Below, piece after piece: positions 19,656 through 29,331 of a DNA stretch of 64,000 nucleotides. The translations under genes and the position numbers were made by a program. The notes under the pieces were generated by a model. The model was not told the origin of the DNA. It searched no databases and worked only from the letters and a program-made list of their open reading frames with translations. The stretch's first letter is position 1; the number at the start of each line of letters is the position of its first letter. The DNA is from Pycnococcus provasolii (lineage: Eukaryota; Chlorophyta; Pseudoscourfieldiophyceae; Pseudoscourfieldiales): assembly GCA_049487715.1 (NCBI GenBank), contig CP150576.1, forward strand, positions 248,001 to 312,000, in the 5' to 3' direction.

Positions 19656-19998
19656 GTTGAAGACGGATGAACGAGGAGGAAGGGAACGAGGGAGGGGAAG
19701 GGCCCTAACATCGCACCCACGACGGATCCCCGATTTCCGTGTAAGCCGGACCCGTGCCCCTCCCTCGAAAAAATAAATCTCACAGGCCTCCTCCGAAACT
19801 GACAGCTGAAGAATGACGCGACGAAATGGACATGTACCACTAAATAAGTGCGTTATGCGTGCGGCACCTGTGTTATTTGTGTTACTTGGTTTGACCAGTG
19901 GTTTGCTTCTATTCGGTGGAACCTTTGCATAATAATTAGTTTGGTTTCACGACGTCCGGTGGTAGTTTCGGTTGTTGTGGTGGTGGTGGTTTCATTTG
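19656..19998. other. divergent intergenic region
   Basis: Between the minus gene at 19655 and the plus-strand esterase. GC-rich up to about 19790, with CGGATCCCCGATTTCCG near 19723, then AT/GT-rich before the esterase start. No gene seen. Confidence 0.35.
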
Positions 19999-21047
19999 AT
20001 GGCGTTGATGATGATGAGGCTCGACGTTGGTGTGGTGATGCTCGTCTACATGATGTTCACGTGCGGTTCATTCACGGTGATGAAGAATAACGATAAGTTT
20101 GTTTCAGCGTACACGCGAATTGCAACGACTGTCTCGCTTTCAGAAGAAACTCAACAGCAGAATAGGAGGTTCCTGGATCGTGTGCTTGATGCACGAGACA
20201 CGCACAGCATGATCACGTTTCTCCCAGAAGAAACGGAAGGAAAGCCTGTTCCGCTCGTCGTCGCGCTGCACGGATTCTGCCTGCAGCCGGAAATACAAGA
20301 AGCTGTCATGCTCAGGCTTGTCCCGTACGTCACAAACACAAAAAAGGCGATGTTCGCTATGCCGAACGCACCATCCATGGCGTCGGGCGTCGGTCTGCCC
20401 GCCTGTCGCGCGTGGGACGCGACTGAGGCGACTCGCCCGTTCTGGATGCTTTGGAACCGCAAGCCCGAGGAGATGTGCCGTACGTGATGGCGGCAATCGA
20501 CAAGGCGGTCGCAACAGCGGCTCAGAACAACGTTATTGTTGATTGGTCAAAAATTTACGTGTACGGTCTTGCGAATGGCGCGTTCATGGCGCACAGACTG
20601 TTGTGTGAGAAACCAGGAATGTTCGCGGCAGCGGCATCATACACAGGGTCGACGGATTTTGCGCTCGAGGATACGTGCACGAAAAATCTTGCAACAAGTC
20701 CAACATCCTTGCTACAGATTCACGGGACGCTCGACACGGTCGTGCCATACGGCGGAACGCCGTGGTGGCCAGGGTCTGAGGAATCGGCGCGTCTCGTCGC
20801 AGAGTGGAATCAGTGCAACTTGGAAAGTCCTTTGACGACGGAATCGCGCTTGAATACGAATCCTTTCTTTTCGTACGCCGTGACGTCGACGCGCTACGAA
20901 GGCTGCGCGTCGAACAACGTCGTGGAGGAGTGGCGCGTGCACGGCATGGATCATTTGCCCGGTATCGCTGGTGGCGGTCTCGTCGAGGTTTCGCGCAAGG
21001 CGGTGGACTGGCTGCTGGACGAATCAGCCGTCTCAGCATCTACGTAA
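19999..21047 (+). CDS. secreted PHB-depolymerase/feruloyl-esterase-like alpha/beta hydrolase, frame-shifted and lacking the nucleophile serine
   Basis: The family hydrolyses polyesters or aromatic esters with a Ser-Asp-His triad. The N-terminus (MALMMMRLDVGVVMLVYMMF) is signal-peptide-like. Family segments: VPLVVALHGFCLQ (oxyanion region), DVPYVMAAIDKAV, VYGLANGAFMAHRL, LLQIHGTLDTVVPYGG (Asp), and HGMDHLPG (His). The frame changes at about 20468-20474: the upstream frame ends in a stop at 20487, while DVPYVMAAID continues one frame over, as if one base were missing. At the nucleophile elbow the usual GLSNGG reads GLANGA, so serine is replaced by alanine and catalysis is doubtful. Could be a decaying gene or an assembly error plus true divergence. 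Confidence 0.7.
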
Positions 21048-21096
21048 ATGAACTTTTATCGTTGATAGACTACAAAATATATATACATATGCCACG

Positions 21097-21963
21097 TCAA
21101 TTTTTCTCGTCAAATCGCATGACGAACGTCTCCTCCTCATCCAGGTCAAAGAGGCACGCTTTAAAGCTTGGATAGAGAATGTGATGCTCCGCCACGGCCA
21201 CGCCGATGTCAGAGATGTCATATTCGTGCGTAAGTGTATTCACCACCTCCGCAATCACGTCACTTGCCACAGAGCTGCTTGCAAGCGCAGGCACGACCGC
21301 CGTGTCGTGCATAATGCCCACGAGGCTTGTGTCAGAAATGGCACGCGAGAAGCCAACAAGGCGCCACTCCGAGGCAATGTCACCGTCAGAGTCTCTGTCG
21401 TCACCTAAGATGGTCCCCGTGCCGTCGAGCCAGCGAGCTAGCGTCGTCGCGTAGTCGCTGTGCGCGTCGTCATCGTCGTCTTCGTCGTTTAGCGTTTCAT
21501 CAAGGTACGCGCGTATGTCCGACGTTCGTGCGTGTGCGGCGCATATGACTGTACTGTGTTGTAGCGCCTTGGCAAGTCTTGCTGGGTCAGGTGGCTGCAT
21601 GGACGGTCTCTGCGACGCCGGCGTGCATGCCACGATAAGTTCAGCGAGCTCGTTGCAGTCGACATCTTCGCAGCGGGCTGTGAGTTGCAGTGGTATGGGT
21701 GGTGGCAAACCTTTGCCACTACTATCCGGGATAGAAGGCAGGAGGTTTTCTAACAAATTGCTGAAGAGAGATTGCGTTCGCCATAACCTTAGGTGAAGAC
21801 TTGAGCGACTTCTTCTTCTTCTGCTCCTTCTCATAAGGTGAAGTGAGAGAATATGGCGCTGCAAGGGAGCAGACGAGGTTGGTGAGCAGACGTTTTTAAA
21901 GTTGCTGCTGCTACTAAGAGTAGTGGCAGTGGCTTTGATGCGCGCGTGCACCACCATTCGCAT
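21097..21963 (-). CDS. GNAT-like acetyltransferase, tentative, with possible transit peptide
   Basis: The central part resembles the GNAT fold: WRLVGFSRAISDTSLVGIM, then HDTAVVPALASSSVASDVIAE, where a beta-strand is followed by a helix but the usual R/QxxGxG/A acetyl-CoA loop is poorly conserved. Acetyl-CoA binding is therefore doubtful. An acidic stretch (NDEDDDDDAHSD) precedes this part. The first about 60 residues are Arg/Ser-rich (MRMVVHARIKATATTL, RRSRRRRSRSSLHLRLWR) and look like a plastid transit peptide. ATG 21963 was chosen; the frame is open to 22077, and ATG 21834 is another choice. It sits between two esterase-like genes, with 50 bp to the end of the upstream one. Confidence 0.5.
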   Translation of the reverse strand: MRMVVHARIKATATTLSSSSNFKNVCSPTSSAPLQRHILSLHLMRRSRRRRSRSSLHLRLWRTQSLFSNLLENLLPSIPDSSGKGLPPPIPLQLTARCEDVDCNELAELIVACTPASQRPSMQPPDPARLAKALQHSTVICAAHARTSDIRAYLDETLNDEDDDDDAHSDYATTLARWLDGTGTILGDDRDSDGDIASEWRLVGFSRAISDTSLVGIMHDTAVVPALASSSVASDVIAEVVNTLTHEYDISDIGVAVAEHHILYPSFKACLFDLDEEETFVMRFDEKN

Positions 21964-22087
21964 TCGCACGCACTTCTTCGCCCCCTCCTCCCAGAAGAAT
22001 GAGACAAAAAAAAAAATGAAAATGGTACGAGGATAACAAAGGGTGAAATTTTCGTCATTTTGGGGGGGTGTTCTCACCAGGAGTAGT

Positions 22088-23189
22088 TTACACGGCGTGC
22101 TTCATCCAGAAGTCAAGCACCTTTGGCGTGCTCGCGCTCGCAATCGCGTGCACCGCATAAGCGGAATACAGCGCCTCGTGCAACGTTCGTGCGCCGGTCG
22201 CGTCGAGCGTTTGCGTAATCTCAGAAGGTACGACTTCCGGTTCGTGTCCGCGGGGATCGTACGCGAGGTAGCCGTCCGAATCCACCGCACGAATCGCCGT
22301 GAGGTGGTCGAAGAGCTGGCGTGCGAGCGAAGGGGCGAGGCGCGCGTAGGTCTCAAGCCAAGGTGCTGAGACAGCGTGCGGGTGATCCTCAACGACCAAA
22401 ACAGGCACGCCGATGCGGCGCAGCTCGGACGCGTCGTGTTCGACGTGTTTCGCGGTTCGCTTGTCGCGCGGCATGTGTGCGAATGCCACGGCAATGTCGT
22501 CGTGGCGATCAAGCGTTTCCCAGTCTTTGGCGTCAGCGTGCAGAGACGCGACTTGAATGCACAAGCCGCGGAGGTGCATGTTGATTCGTTGTCGGACGAA
22601 CGGCAACGTACTTGCGAAGTACCCACCGGAAGAGAGACCGTGCGCAAACAGCTTGGTGTGTTGCGACCAGCCGTGCTTACTTGCGAGTTCGTTGAGGCGT
22701 GCGATGACCCGCGGCGTGTCTCTGTTCATGGACCAGCACTTATGCGTTCGGTCTTCGCTGGACATGGCGACGACCGCCATGTTGTACTTGTGCATCGTCG
22801 CGACAATTTGCGTATCGTGCGGCTCTCCTGTGCACTTGGTGCACGTGTTTGTTTTGGGAAAGAAATTTGAAGCAGACCCTCCACATCCGTGTAAGACGAG
22901 AACGACGCCACCAAGATGAGAACCACCACCACCTGCACCTGCAACACGTGGTATTGCGACGACCGTTTCAGGTAATGATTCGTCGTTATAATGTGTCTTC
23001 CGGGTAGTACGTCAAAGAAGACGAGTACACGCTTGAGTCGAGAATGGGCGAGTTGCCAGAAGGAGGACGACTCCTGGAAGAATAACGATATGTAACTAGA
23101 ACTAGTAGTAGTAAAGTAACACCAACAAAGAAGTACCTAGTTTGATGTAGTGAGCTCGGAGCATAAAAAGTGTACAGTGCGACGGACAT
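22088..23189 (-). CDS. membrane-anchored esterase/PHB-depolymerase-like alpha/beta hydrolase, with a frame shift
   Basis: The hydrolase part shows GGVVLVLHGCGGSASNFF (oxyanion region), FAHGLSSGGYFAS (GxSxG with the nucleophile serine intact) and VPVLVVEDHPHAV. In its own frame the first ATG is 22795, but homologous sequence continues upstream to about 22960. In another frame ATG 23189 opens a signal-anchor (YFFVGVTLLLLVLVTYRY) that ends at a stop at 22986, just where the hydrolase frame opens. The two parts join with a shift of one base near 22990-23000, so I treat them as one gene. The enzyme probably faces the lumen or cell surface. A short intron is an alternative to the indel. Confidence 0.65.
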
Positions 23190-23343
23190 GGCAGGTGTCG
23201 GAGAAATCTTCGTCGTCTATGGTATGAGGTGTCGTCCCGGACGGGAACCACGAAACTTTTTAAAACAGTCCTGAGAGGGATCCCCACCTTCCCTCCTCAG
23301 TACGGTAGGTCCCACCTAGGATGGACCATTTCGGTTTGTTGTT

Positions 23344-24012
23344 TTACCAATTCGATGTTTCGGTGGTACTGTACCCGCGGCCCATCCATGTCCTCCTCTT
23401 TGTTGAAGAAGGTACAGTACCTAGCCAAGTCCAGTAGCAGGAGGTTACGGTGGCACACCTCTGCGTGAAACTCTTAAAAATCGGGTAACTACTTTTCTGA
23501 AATGTTTTTCGCGGCTTCACCCCGCGAGACCACCCTCGACCCCGAAGGCCGAAGCATGAGGTGCTACGTTGCCTGCGTACTTGAAAGTGAAAGCACCGAC
23601 GCACGACATCCTCCTCGGCACGCTTTTTCGCCGCATGCTCCTTGAGCGACGCAAGCAGTCCCATGGCAACGTGGCGGCGATAGCACTTCTGAATCTTGAT
23701 CGCGTAGCCCATCGCAGCCCGGCGCCAGCCGTGAGCTTGTTCGACATACTTGTTTTCAAGTTTATGCAAAGAATGCCTGCACAATGGCACGCCACCTCGA
23801 GGCGGCCCACGTTCACCTCGTGGTGGCCTGAAAGGTGGACGTGCCATGATCTCGCGGCAGCACCTGCTCACGTTGCCCGCATCGACGCCAAGCGTGCGTG
23901 CCGCATCTTTAGCGCTGGCATAATATGGGGTCCACTCGACACTCGTCCGTGCCTGCCATCCACTCGTCGCCCGGACCGGGATCCCCGGCGCCTGTCCGAA
24001 ACCTCACATGGA
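23344..24012 (-). pseudogene. orphan HTH (NUMOD1-like) plus IQ-motif fragment
   Basis: The frame is open from about 24012 to the stop at 23344 but has no ATG before the first domain. It encodes SAKDAARTLGVDAGNVSRCC, which resembles the NUMOD1/HTH modules linked to homing-type or algal DNA-binding proteins. An IQ calmodulin-binding motif (KIQKCYRRHVAMGLL) and a basic helix (LKEHAAKKRAEEDVVRR) follow. The C-terminal 60 residues look non-coding. GGGATCCC-type palindromes lie at the upstream end. It is a degraded gene or an exon whose start is not visible. Confidence 0.4.
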
Positions 24013-24174
24013 CAAGGGGAACGGTTCAACAGCGGGATCCCGTCCGAAATCGCACTCACGGGTCTGCCCCGACCATCTCAGGGGGGAGGCCGCGCCCTTT
24101 TCTTTTTCCCTGCCCGGGAGTTTGAACCACTTGAAGCCGAAGCCTGCTTTGCCCCCTCATTTTCATTCTCGTTC

Positions 24175-24245
24175 TTAACAAGTGGCCTTAAGCCGCCTTA
24201 ACAAGCACTTGGCCGCCTTAACAAGTGATAAGCCGCCTTAACAAG
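24175..24245. repeat. 20-bp tandem repeat
   Basis: GCCGCCTTAACAAG recurs exactly every 20 bp at 24192, 24212 and 24232, with a partial copy before. It lies upstream of the CKK-domain gene and could be part of its leader or promoter. Confidence 0.8.
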
Positions 24246-24338
24246 CACGTTCTCGTTCTCGTCTCGCGCATTCACTTGATTTATTTATATTCTATTTATT
24301 TTATTCTGCTGGTGTTTGTGTGTTTGGTGTCATTTGTC

Positions 24339-27300
24339 ATGCAGGATTCGTCGTCGGTTCATGGAGTCGCAATGGCGTCATCTGCTCACAATGTAATGGT
24401 GGATGGGGTTAGCGGTGAGGTGGATGATGGGGTTGTTGGTAGGCGGTCATCGTTGGAGCATCCTGCCTCTCTCAGCGTCCCACCGGCTTTGATTCAGTGT
24501 GTCTCACCACCATCGTCAAAGTCATCCTCGTCGTCGAAGTGGAAATCTTGGGGGAAGGGCAGGGGGGATGATGATGAGGAGAAAAATACCGATAATAAGC
24601 TTCTCCTCGAAGATGACCATGATGATGACGATGACGATGACGAATCCTCATCCTCACATGCTGATGCTGCCCTTACAGAGGAGGAGGAGCAAGAAGAACC
24701 TCAAGGCCTCAATGACAGCACGCAGCAAAACAGTGGTGGTGCTGTGCAGTCGTACGAAATGGATACACCCACACTGCTGCACTGGCTGCGTCGAATGCTC
24801 GCCATGCGGGATATGCCCTCACTCGCATACCTCGTCGAACACCCGCACGTTTTCGCCGCGGCGATTGAAAGACTTGGGCACCAGACGGAGTCGGACGACC
24901 TAGGTGCATGCCTCGAAGCGGCGGGACTGAACGGGGCAAGCAGGCTTGTCGCGGACATGACGTGCGTCACATCTGGGGACAGCGACAGGCAGAGTGCGGC
25001 GAGCAGCCTACTCAGCAGGCTGTACCGACTGTGCTACTTCGACTTCCTCAGGAGCTGCGCGGACCCCAACGCCGCAGCGCAGGCTCTGGTGAGACGGAGC
25101 ACAAACGCAAGCCTGACGTCGGAAGACCTCGACAGCCCTGTGAGGCAACTCAGATTCAGCAAGGTGGGTACCACTTCCTCAGTCGAGGCTGCGGGTGACG
25201 ATGCCGCACCGAGCGAAGAAAACGATGCCGCACCAAGCGACGAGACGCTGCTGCCTCTGCCGCCGCAGCCGCAGCCGGCCCGAACGCGCGAGTCTCTCGC
25301 GGAGGAGGCGCTGCTTGCCAGCCTGCTGCCCAAGGTATGCTCTGAACAGATGCGATCACTTGATGCTACCACCACCGAGGAGGATCCGGAGCAGCACGAG
25401 CACGAGCTGCCACTTCACGAGCTGCCTGAGGAGGAGGAGGAGGAGGTCGAGGAGGAGGAGCGGGAGGCGGCATCTTTGGAGGAGGTGGAGAACGAGAACG
25501 ACGACGACGATGACGACGACGACAACGACCACCGCCACCATCAGCAGGCTGCTGCACAGGAGGAGGACTTGCCACTGTCGCCATCAGGCTCTGACGTTTC
25601 GGCTGATACACTCGTCTCGACACCGCCACCTCCGCAGCAGCAGGCTCCCTCTCCCTTCCAACAACAACAACAACAACAACCTTCTTTTACGCCCCCGCAG
25701 CCACCAATCTCGTCACCGTTCGCTCATAGCAACCGTGTCGGCGAGTCGATGGACGTGCTCGCAGGTGTGCCGATGACGCGTCGTGCTGTGGCCACCATGC
25801 CTGCGTCCGAACAGGCTGGAGCACCATCTACATCGACGGAAGCTGAGGAATTGCGCGCGGAAAATGCGCTGCTGCGTGAGCAAATGACCATTCTCAAGGC
25901 AAAGCTGCACGCCGCGGAGGAAGCGGTGTCGCGCGCAACATCACGTGTTGACCAGCACAACGATGATGACATACCGCTGCCCGCAAGCCCACCGCCTTTG
26001 GACGAGTCTGCTCGCCGTGCGGCGACGCGAGCTCGACTGGGGGAGAGCCTAGCTGCCGCCGAGGCCGTGGCGGAAAATCTTCAGCGTCGCGTATCCGACG
26101 AAGGATTCGCTCAGCACGACGCACTCGCCGAGGCTGCTCGCGAGGTGTACGCGCAGGATTCCTCACGCGTGCGTGAGGAACTCGAGTGGGAAGGTCCGCC
26201 AATATCACAAGGTGAAGTCGAGCTGGAACGTCCACCGAGGCGAGGGGTGACCAACCTGTCTGTGGACGCACCTCCCGAGCTCGACCTGAATGCATCGGTG
26301 GGAGTCGGAACTCTGGATGAGGCGGAGGTTAGCCTAGAGGAGGCTGTTGTTGATGCGTCGCTGGGCTCGGGCTATTCGGTATTCTGGGCAAATCTTGGTC
26401 AGCAGGGTGCCGCAGCGGCAGCTGGATCACGCAGACGTCGCGGTGGTTGGTTCGACGGAGGTGAGGCGCCACCGCCACCTCGCTCCGGCGCTTCGTGGCT
26501 GCAGGCTTCGGGCGATGCGCCCGCACCATGGGAGCGGCCACCACCACCACAACCGCAGGATCCGACACCCGTGCCAGCACCATCGACACCAGCAACGCCT
26601 GAATCAGGCGAGGAAGGGACGACCGCGCCAAAGAGAGTTGGCGTTGCTCTTTTCGTCGACGCCGCGGCATCACCTCCAACGGAGGTGTCAGCGGAGAACA
26701 AGTCGCCCAATGCAGCACACAAGAAGATGAACCCCGCCGTGCTCGCGAAGCGTGCCGAGCTCGATGCAAAGCGCGAAGCTTTTCTGGCGCAGAGGCGAGA
26801 ACGCACGACCACGAAGCTTGCACCGACACGAGCGCAGCCGGCCGACAGTGCGGTGCCGCCACCGACCCCTGAGCGTCAGCACCCCGACCCTGGCGTGCTG
26901 ATTCGCGCGGAGCTTGACTCCGCGACAGCGGCTGTTGACGCTCTTCTCGCCGAGCACGCGGCTCTTGCGAATCACGTCGAATCATCAGCAGCTCCGCCTT
27001 CTCATGACGCTCGGGCAGGAGCCTCCCCCCTCTCCAACCCAGCGAGCCCTCTTGGCCGGGAGGAGAGTAGCAGCACGCCATCCGCAGCACCGTCACGAGT
27101 GAAGCTTTACAGGCCGCTCAGCAGCTCGCGCCTTTCGAATAAGAAGCTGGTTCACAACGCACTGCGCACGGTGTGCCTTGCAGGTCGTGCGGATGCACCG
27201 ATCCTTGAGGAGGTGGTGATGAGCCTCGAGGATCACAGCCGCACGTACGCGGAGGGCGGCGGCGTGTTTGTGATTCTGCTAAAGGACAAGAGCCTGACCC

Positions 27301-27497
27301 GCTACTCCGCGCTGTACGCTGTACGCGACACGAAGCTCGGCCTGATGGCGAAGCTGCACGGCGTGGGCCCGGGGGAGGTGAACGGAGGCATGCTTGTTGT
27401 GAGCTTGAAGTACGACTCCGGAGGGCGTCGCTTCGTGGAAATGAATGGCGCGAAAGGCCTTCCCGCGAATGCTTGCGCAATCAAATTGCGCCGTTAA
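24339..27497 (+). CDS. CKK-domain protein (CAMSAP/Patronin-like microtubule minus-end binder)
   Basis: 1,052 residues. The last about 130 (about 920-1052) match the CKK domain that binds microtubule minus ends in CAMSAP/Patronin: SNKKLVHNALRTVCLAGRAD, GVFVILLKDKSLTRYSALY, KLHGVGPGEVNG, LKYDSGGRRFVEM. Before it are a coiled coil (about 505-545: EELRAENALLREQMTILKAK) and a second helical basic segment (NPAVLAKRAELDAKREAFL). Long acidic, Gln- and Pro-rich linkers separate them. Residues about 130-280 form a helical N-terminal region (TLLHWLRRMLAMRDM) that is not an evident calponin-homology domain. ATG 24339 was chosen because the in-frame sequence before it is hydrophobic and AT-rich, leader-like. 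Microtubule role inferred from CKK. Confidence 0.75.
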   Translation: MQDSSSVHGVAMASSAHNVMVDGVSGEVDDGVVGRRSSLEHPASLSVPPALIQCVSPPSSKSSSSSKWKSWGKGRGDDDEEKNTDNKLLLEDDHDDDDDDDESSSSHADAALTEEEEQEEPQGLNDSTQQNSGGAVQSYEMDTPTLLHWLRRMLAMRDMPSLAYLVEHPHVFAAAIERLGHQTESDDLGACLEAAGLNGASRLVADMTCVTSGDSDRQSAASSLLSRLYRLCYFDFLRSCADPNAAAQALVRRSTNASLTSEDLDSPVRQLRFSKVGTTSSVEAAGDDAAPSEENDAAPSDETLLPLPPQPQPARTRESLAEEALLASLLPKVCSEQMRSLDATTTEEDPEQHEHELPLHELPEEEEEEVEEEEREAASLEEVENENDDDDDDDDNDHRHHQQAAAQEEDLPLSPSGSDVSADTLVSTPPPPQQQAPSPFQQQQQQQPSFTPPQPPISSPFAHSNRVGESMDVLAGVPMTRRAVATMPASEQAGAPSTSTEAEELRAENALLREQMTILKAKLHAAEEAVSRATSRVDQHNDDDIPLPASPPPLDESARRAATRARLGESLAAAEAVAENLQRRVSDEGFAQHDALAEAAREVYAQDSSRVREELEWEGPPISQGEVELERPPRRGVTNLSVDAPPELDLNASVGVGTLDEAEVSLEEAVVDASLGSGYSVFWANLGQQGAAAAAGSRRRRGGWFDGGEAPPPPRSGASWLQASGDAPAPWERPPPPQPQDPTPVPAPSTPATPESGEEGTTAPKRVGVALFVDAAASPPTEVSAENKSPNAAHKKMNPAVLAKRAELDAKREAFLAQRRERTTTKLAPTRAQPADSAVPPPTPERQHPDPGVLIRAELDSATAAVDALLAEHAALANHVESSAAPPSHDARAGASPLSNPASPLGREESSSTPSAAPSRVKLYRPLSSSRLSNKKLVHNALRTVCLAGRADAPILEEVVMSLEDHSRTYAEGGGVFVILLKDKSLTRYSALYAVRDTKLGLMAKLHGVGPGEVNGGMLVVSLKYDSGGRRFVEMNGAKGLPANACAIKLRR

Positions 27498-27529
27498 TAC
27501 CTTCACTTGTTAGTATACACATCATTCAT

Positions 27530-29272
27530 TTATTCTACAGGTATACATTGTTTGATTTCGTCGAGACCTGAGAAATCGTCGCCATATTCTCTCCTAGCGT
27601 ACTCCCTGTTCTGATCCCACGCCAATGCTAGCCTACGAAGCGTCTCCTGCGGAAGCTTAGGATGCTGCTGCATGCCGATCAACCTCGACTCCTCGATGCT
27701 CACGTCGTAGAAGAGCATCGCGAGCTCCACCAGCTCAAAGGTAAGCATGTGTAGGATGTGAAATCCACTAAATTGTCGCCACTCGTGCAATGCCAACGCA
27801 CCTTCCGCAATATCTCGGCACGCAGAAAATGAATTGAAGTGAACGCCTGCTCTTAGACTAATCGCGTGAAGGGCAGCCTTGGACGCGCGCACACGTTTTG
27901 CCGGCGTCTGGTCCTCCTCAAGAGCATCGAATTCTCTTGAAGCCAGTGCTCTCCAATGCTCGAGCTGCACCGAACGCAATCGAACTGTCGTCCAGTGAGC
28001 GAGCCCAAGATGCTGTGCGCATCTTTCAATGATCTGAGGCAGTTTACGTAGCATCCTCGCAGGCTTAGAGTCCGGTGATTCGAGCGCTTCGGGCACGAGC
28101 TCGCCACTCCCGTCATCCGTCTCCACCTCGCTGATGAAATTGTAAGCGACGTTTTCGTGAAAGGTTTCGATGCCAGATGGAATCTCCGGTTCACCGGCAG
28201 TGATTGCACCGCACAGACGGCACCTCCACGCCGACGTTGCAGTCGTCTCCAAGTTGGCGCAAAATGCAACTGCGTCGTTGGCGTCCAGAACGGCACTGTC
28301 TTCCTTGCTTGGCTCTTGTGTGATTGGTACGCATGCTGCACAATGCGAATCCCGTTTCCAGCGATCTTCGTCGTCAACGAGATTCTCCATGTCAAGCATA
28401 CCATCCTCATCACGTGGATTGCATTTCGCACATGGCAGCTGTCGACATAGGTCATTCGCCGGCACGTTGCACCTTGCGCAACGGCACAAGAAGAGCTTGG
28501 ATTCGAGCAGCACCGCGCGTCGTATTCGCCTTGACGTTTCACATCCGATTCCAAGGTAGGAGATGCACACCAGTTCGCCTGCGTTGATTTGTCGCGTGGT
28601 TGAGAATCGCATCACGCCGCGTTCCTCAACGAATCGGAACGTGAGATTGGCGGAACCTGGCGTGGCACCCGTGCACGCGTGTGCGAACAGGCATCCGAAC
28701 TCGAAGAGCGCCTCTCCTCGTCCTGCTCCGATCGCCATGCTATTTAACTGTTTGATTTGCAGGAGTGTCGCGACATCCTCGACGGTCCACTGTGCTGCTT
28801 GTTGTTGATCCTTGAGTGCGTTAAGCATGGTTTGCGCGGTACTTTTTGTTTTGTCGGCAAGTTTGTTTGCAAGGTGTGTGACTATGCCAGCTTCCGGACA
28901 ACTGTTGTCTTGCAGCAGGTGTTTCAGTACATCGTCGGCGGTAACGAATCCTTTGTTAAGTACGTCTCTAGCTTTTGCAGGTTCCCTTAAGATGGCGATC
29001 ATCACGTCAACGTCGTCATCGTCGACGCCTTCCAGATCTGCAAAAGGATGAGAGCCCAACGGAGCAAAGATCGAAGAAGAGCAAGCATCATCAACCCCAC
29101 CAACCCACCCATCAACCGAGGTAGCCGAGGAAGAAGGAGTCCACATCCATATGGGCGTTTCTTCTAAAATTACGGTATTCGCAGGTATACCCAGGTAGTC
29201 TATGCAGCGTACATACCGGCCTCCTAAGCTATCTGAGGAGCTTATATGACACCCGGGATGCAACGCCATCAT
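27530..29272 (-). CDS. SET-domain protein, SMYD-like
   Basis: 580 residues. The N-terminal part carries a SET core split by an insertion: YVRCIDYLGIPANTVILEE (N-SET), FGCLFAHACTGA, INAGELVCISYLG, then RRAVLLESKLFLCRCARC (post-SET cysteines). This order fits the SMYD/SET lysine-methyltransferase group. A MYND finger is not evident between the SET halves. Further CxxC pairs (CAKC, CAAC, CRLC) lie at about 280-345. The C-terminal about 200 residues are helical, like the TPR-type tail of SMYD proteins. The usual N-H-S/C-C motif is altered, so activity is uncertain. Confidence 0.7.
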   Translation of the reverse strand: MMALHPGCHISSSDSLGGRYVRCIDYLGIPANTVILEETPIWMWTPSSSATSVDGWVGGVDDACSSSIFAPLGSHPFADLEGVDDDDVDVMIAILREPAKARDVLNKGFVTADDVLKHLLQDNSCPEAGIVTHLANKLADKTKSTAQTMLNALKDQQQAAQWTVEDVATLLQIKQLNSMAIGAGRGEALFEFGCLFAHACTGATPGSANLTFRFVEERGVMRFSTTRQINAGELVCISYLGIGCETSRRIRRAVLLESKLFLCRCARCNVPANDLCRQLPCAKCNPRDEDGMLDMENLVDDEDRWKRDSHCAACVPITQEPSKEDSAVLDANDAVAFCANLETTATSAWRCRLCGAITAGEPEIPSGIETFHENVAYNFISEVETDDGSGELVPEALESPDSKPARMLRKLPQIIERCAQHLGLAHWTTVRLRSVQLEHWRALASREFDALEEDQTPAKRVRASKAALHAISLRAGVHFNSFSACRDIAEGALALHEWRQFSGFHILHMLTFELVELAMLFYDVSIEESRLIGMQQHPKLPQETLRRLALAWDQNREYARREYGDDFSGLDEIKQCIPVE

Positions 29273-29331
29273 AGCGGAAATGATCGTCGGCTGCGGATTC
29301 CGATGATGAGGTGGCGCTTTTTTTGCTATGG

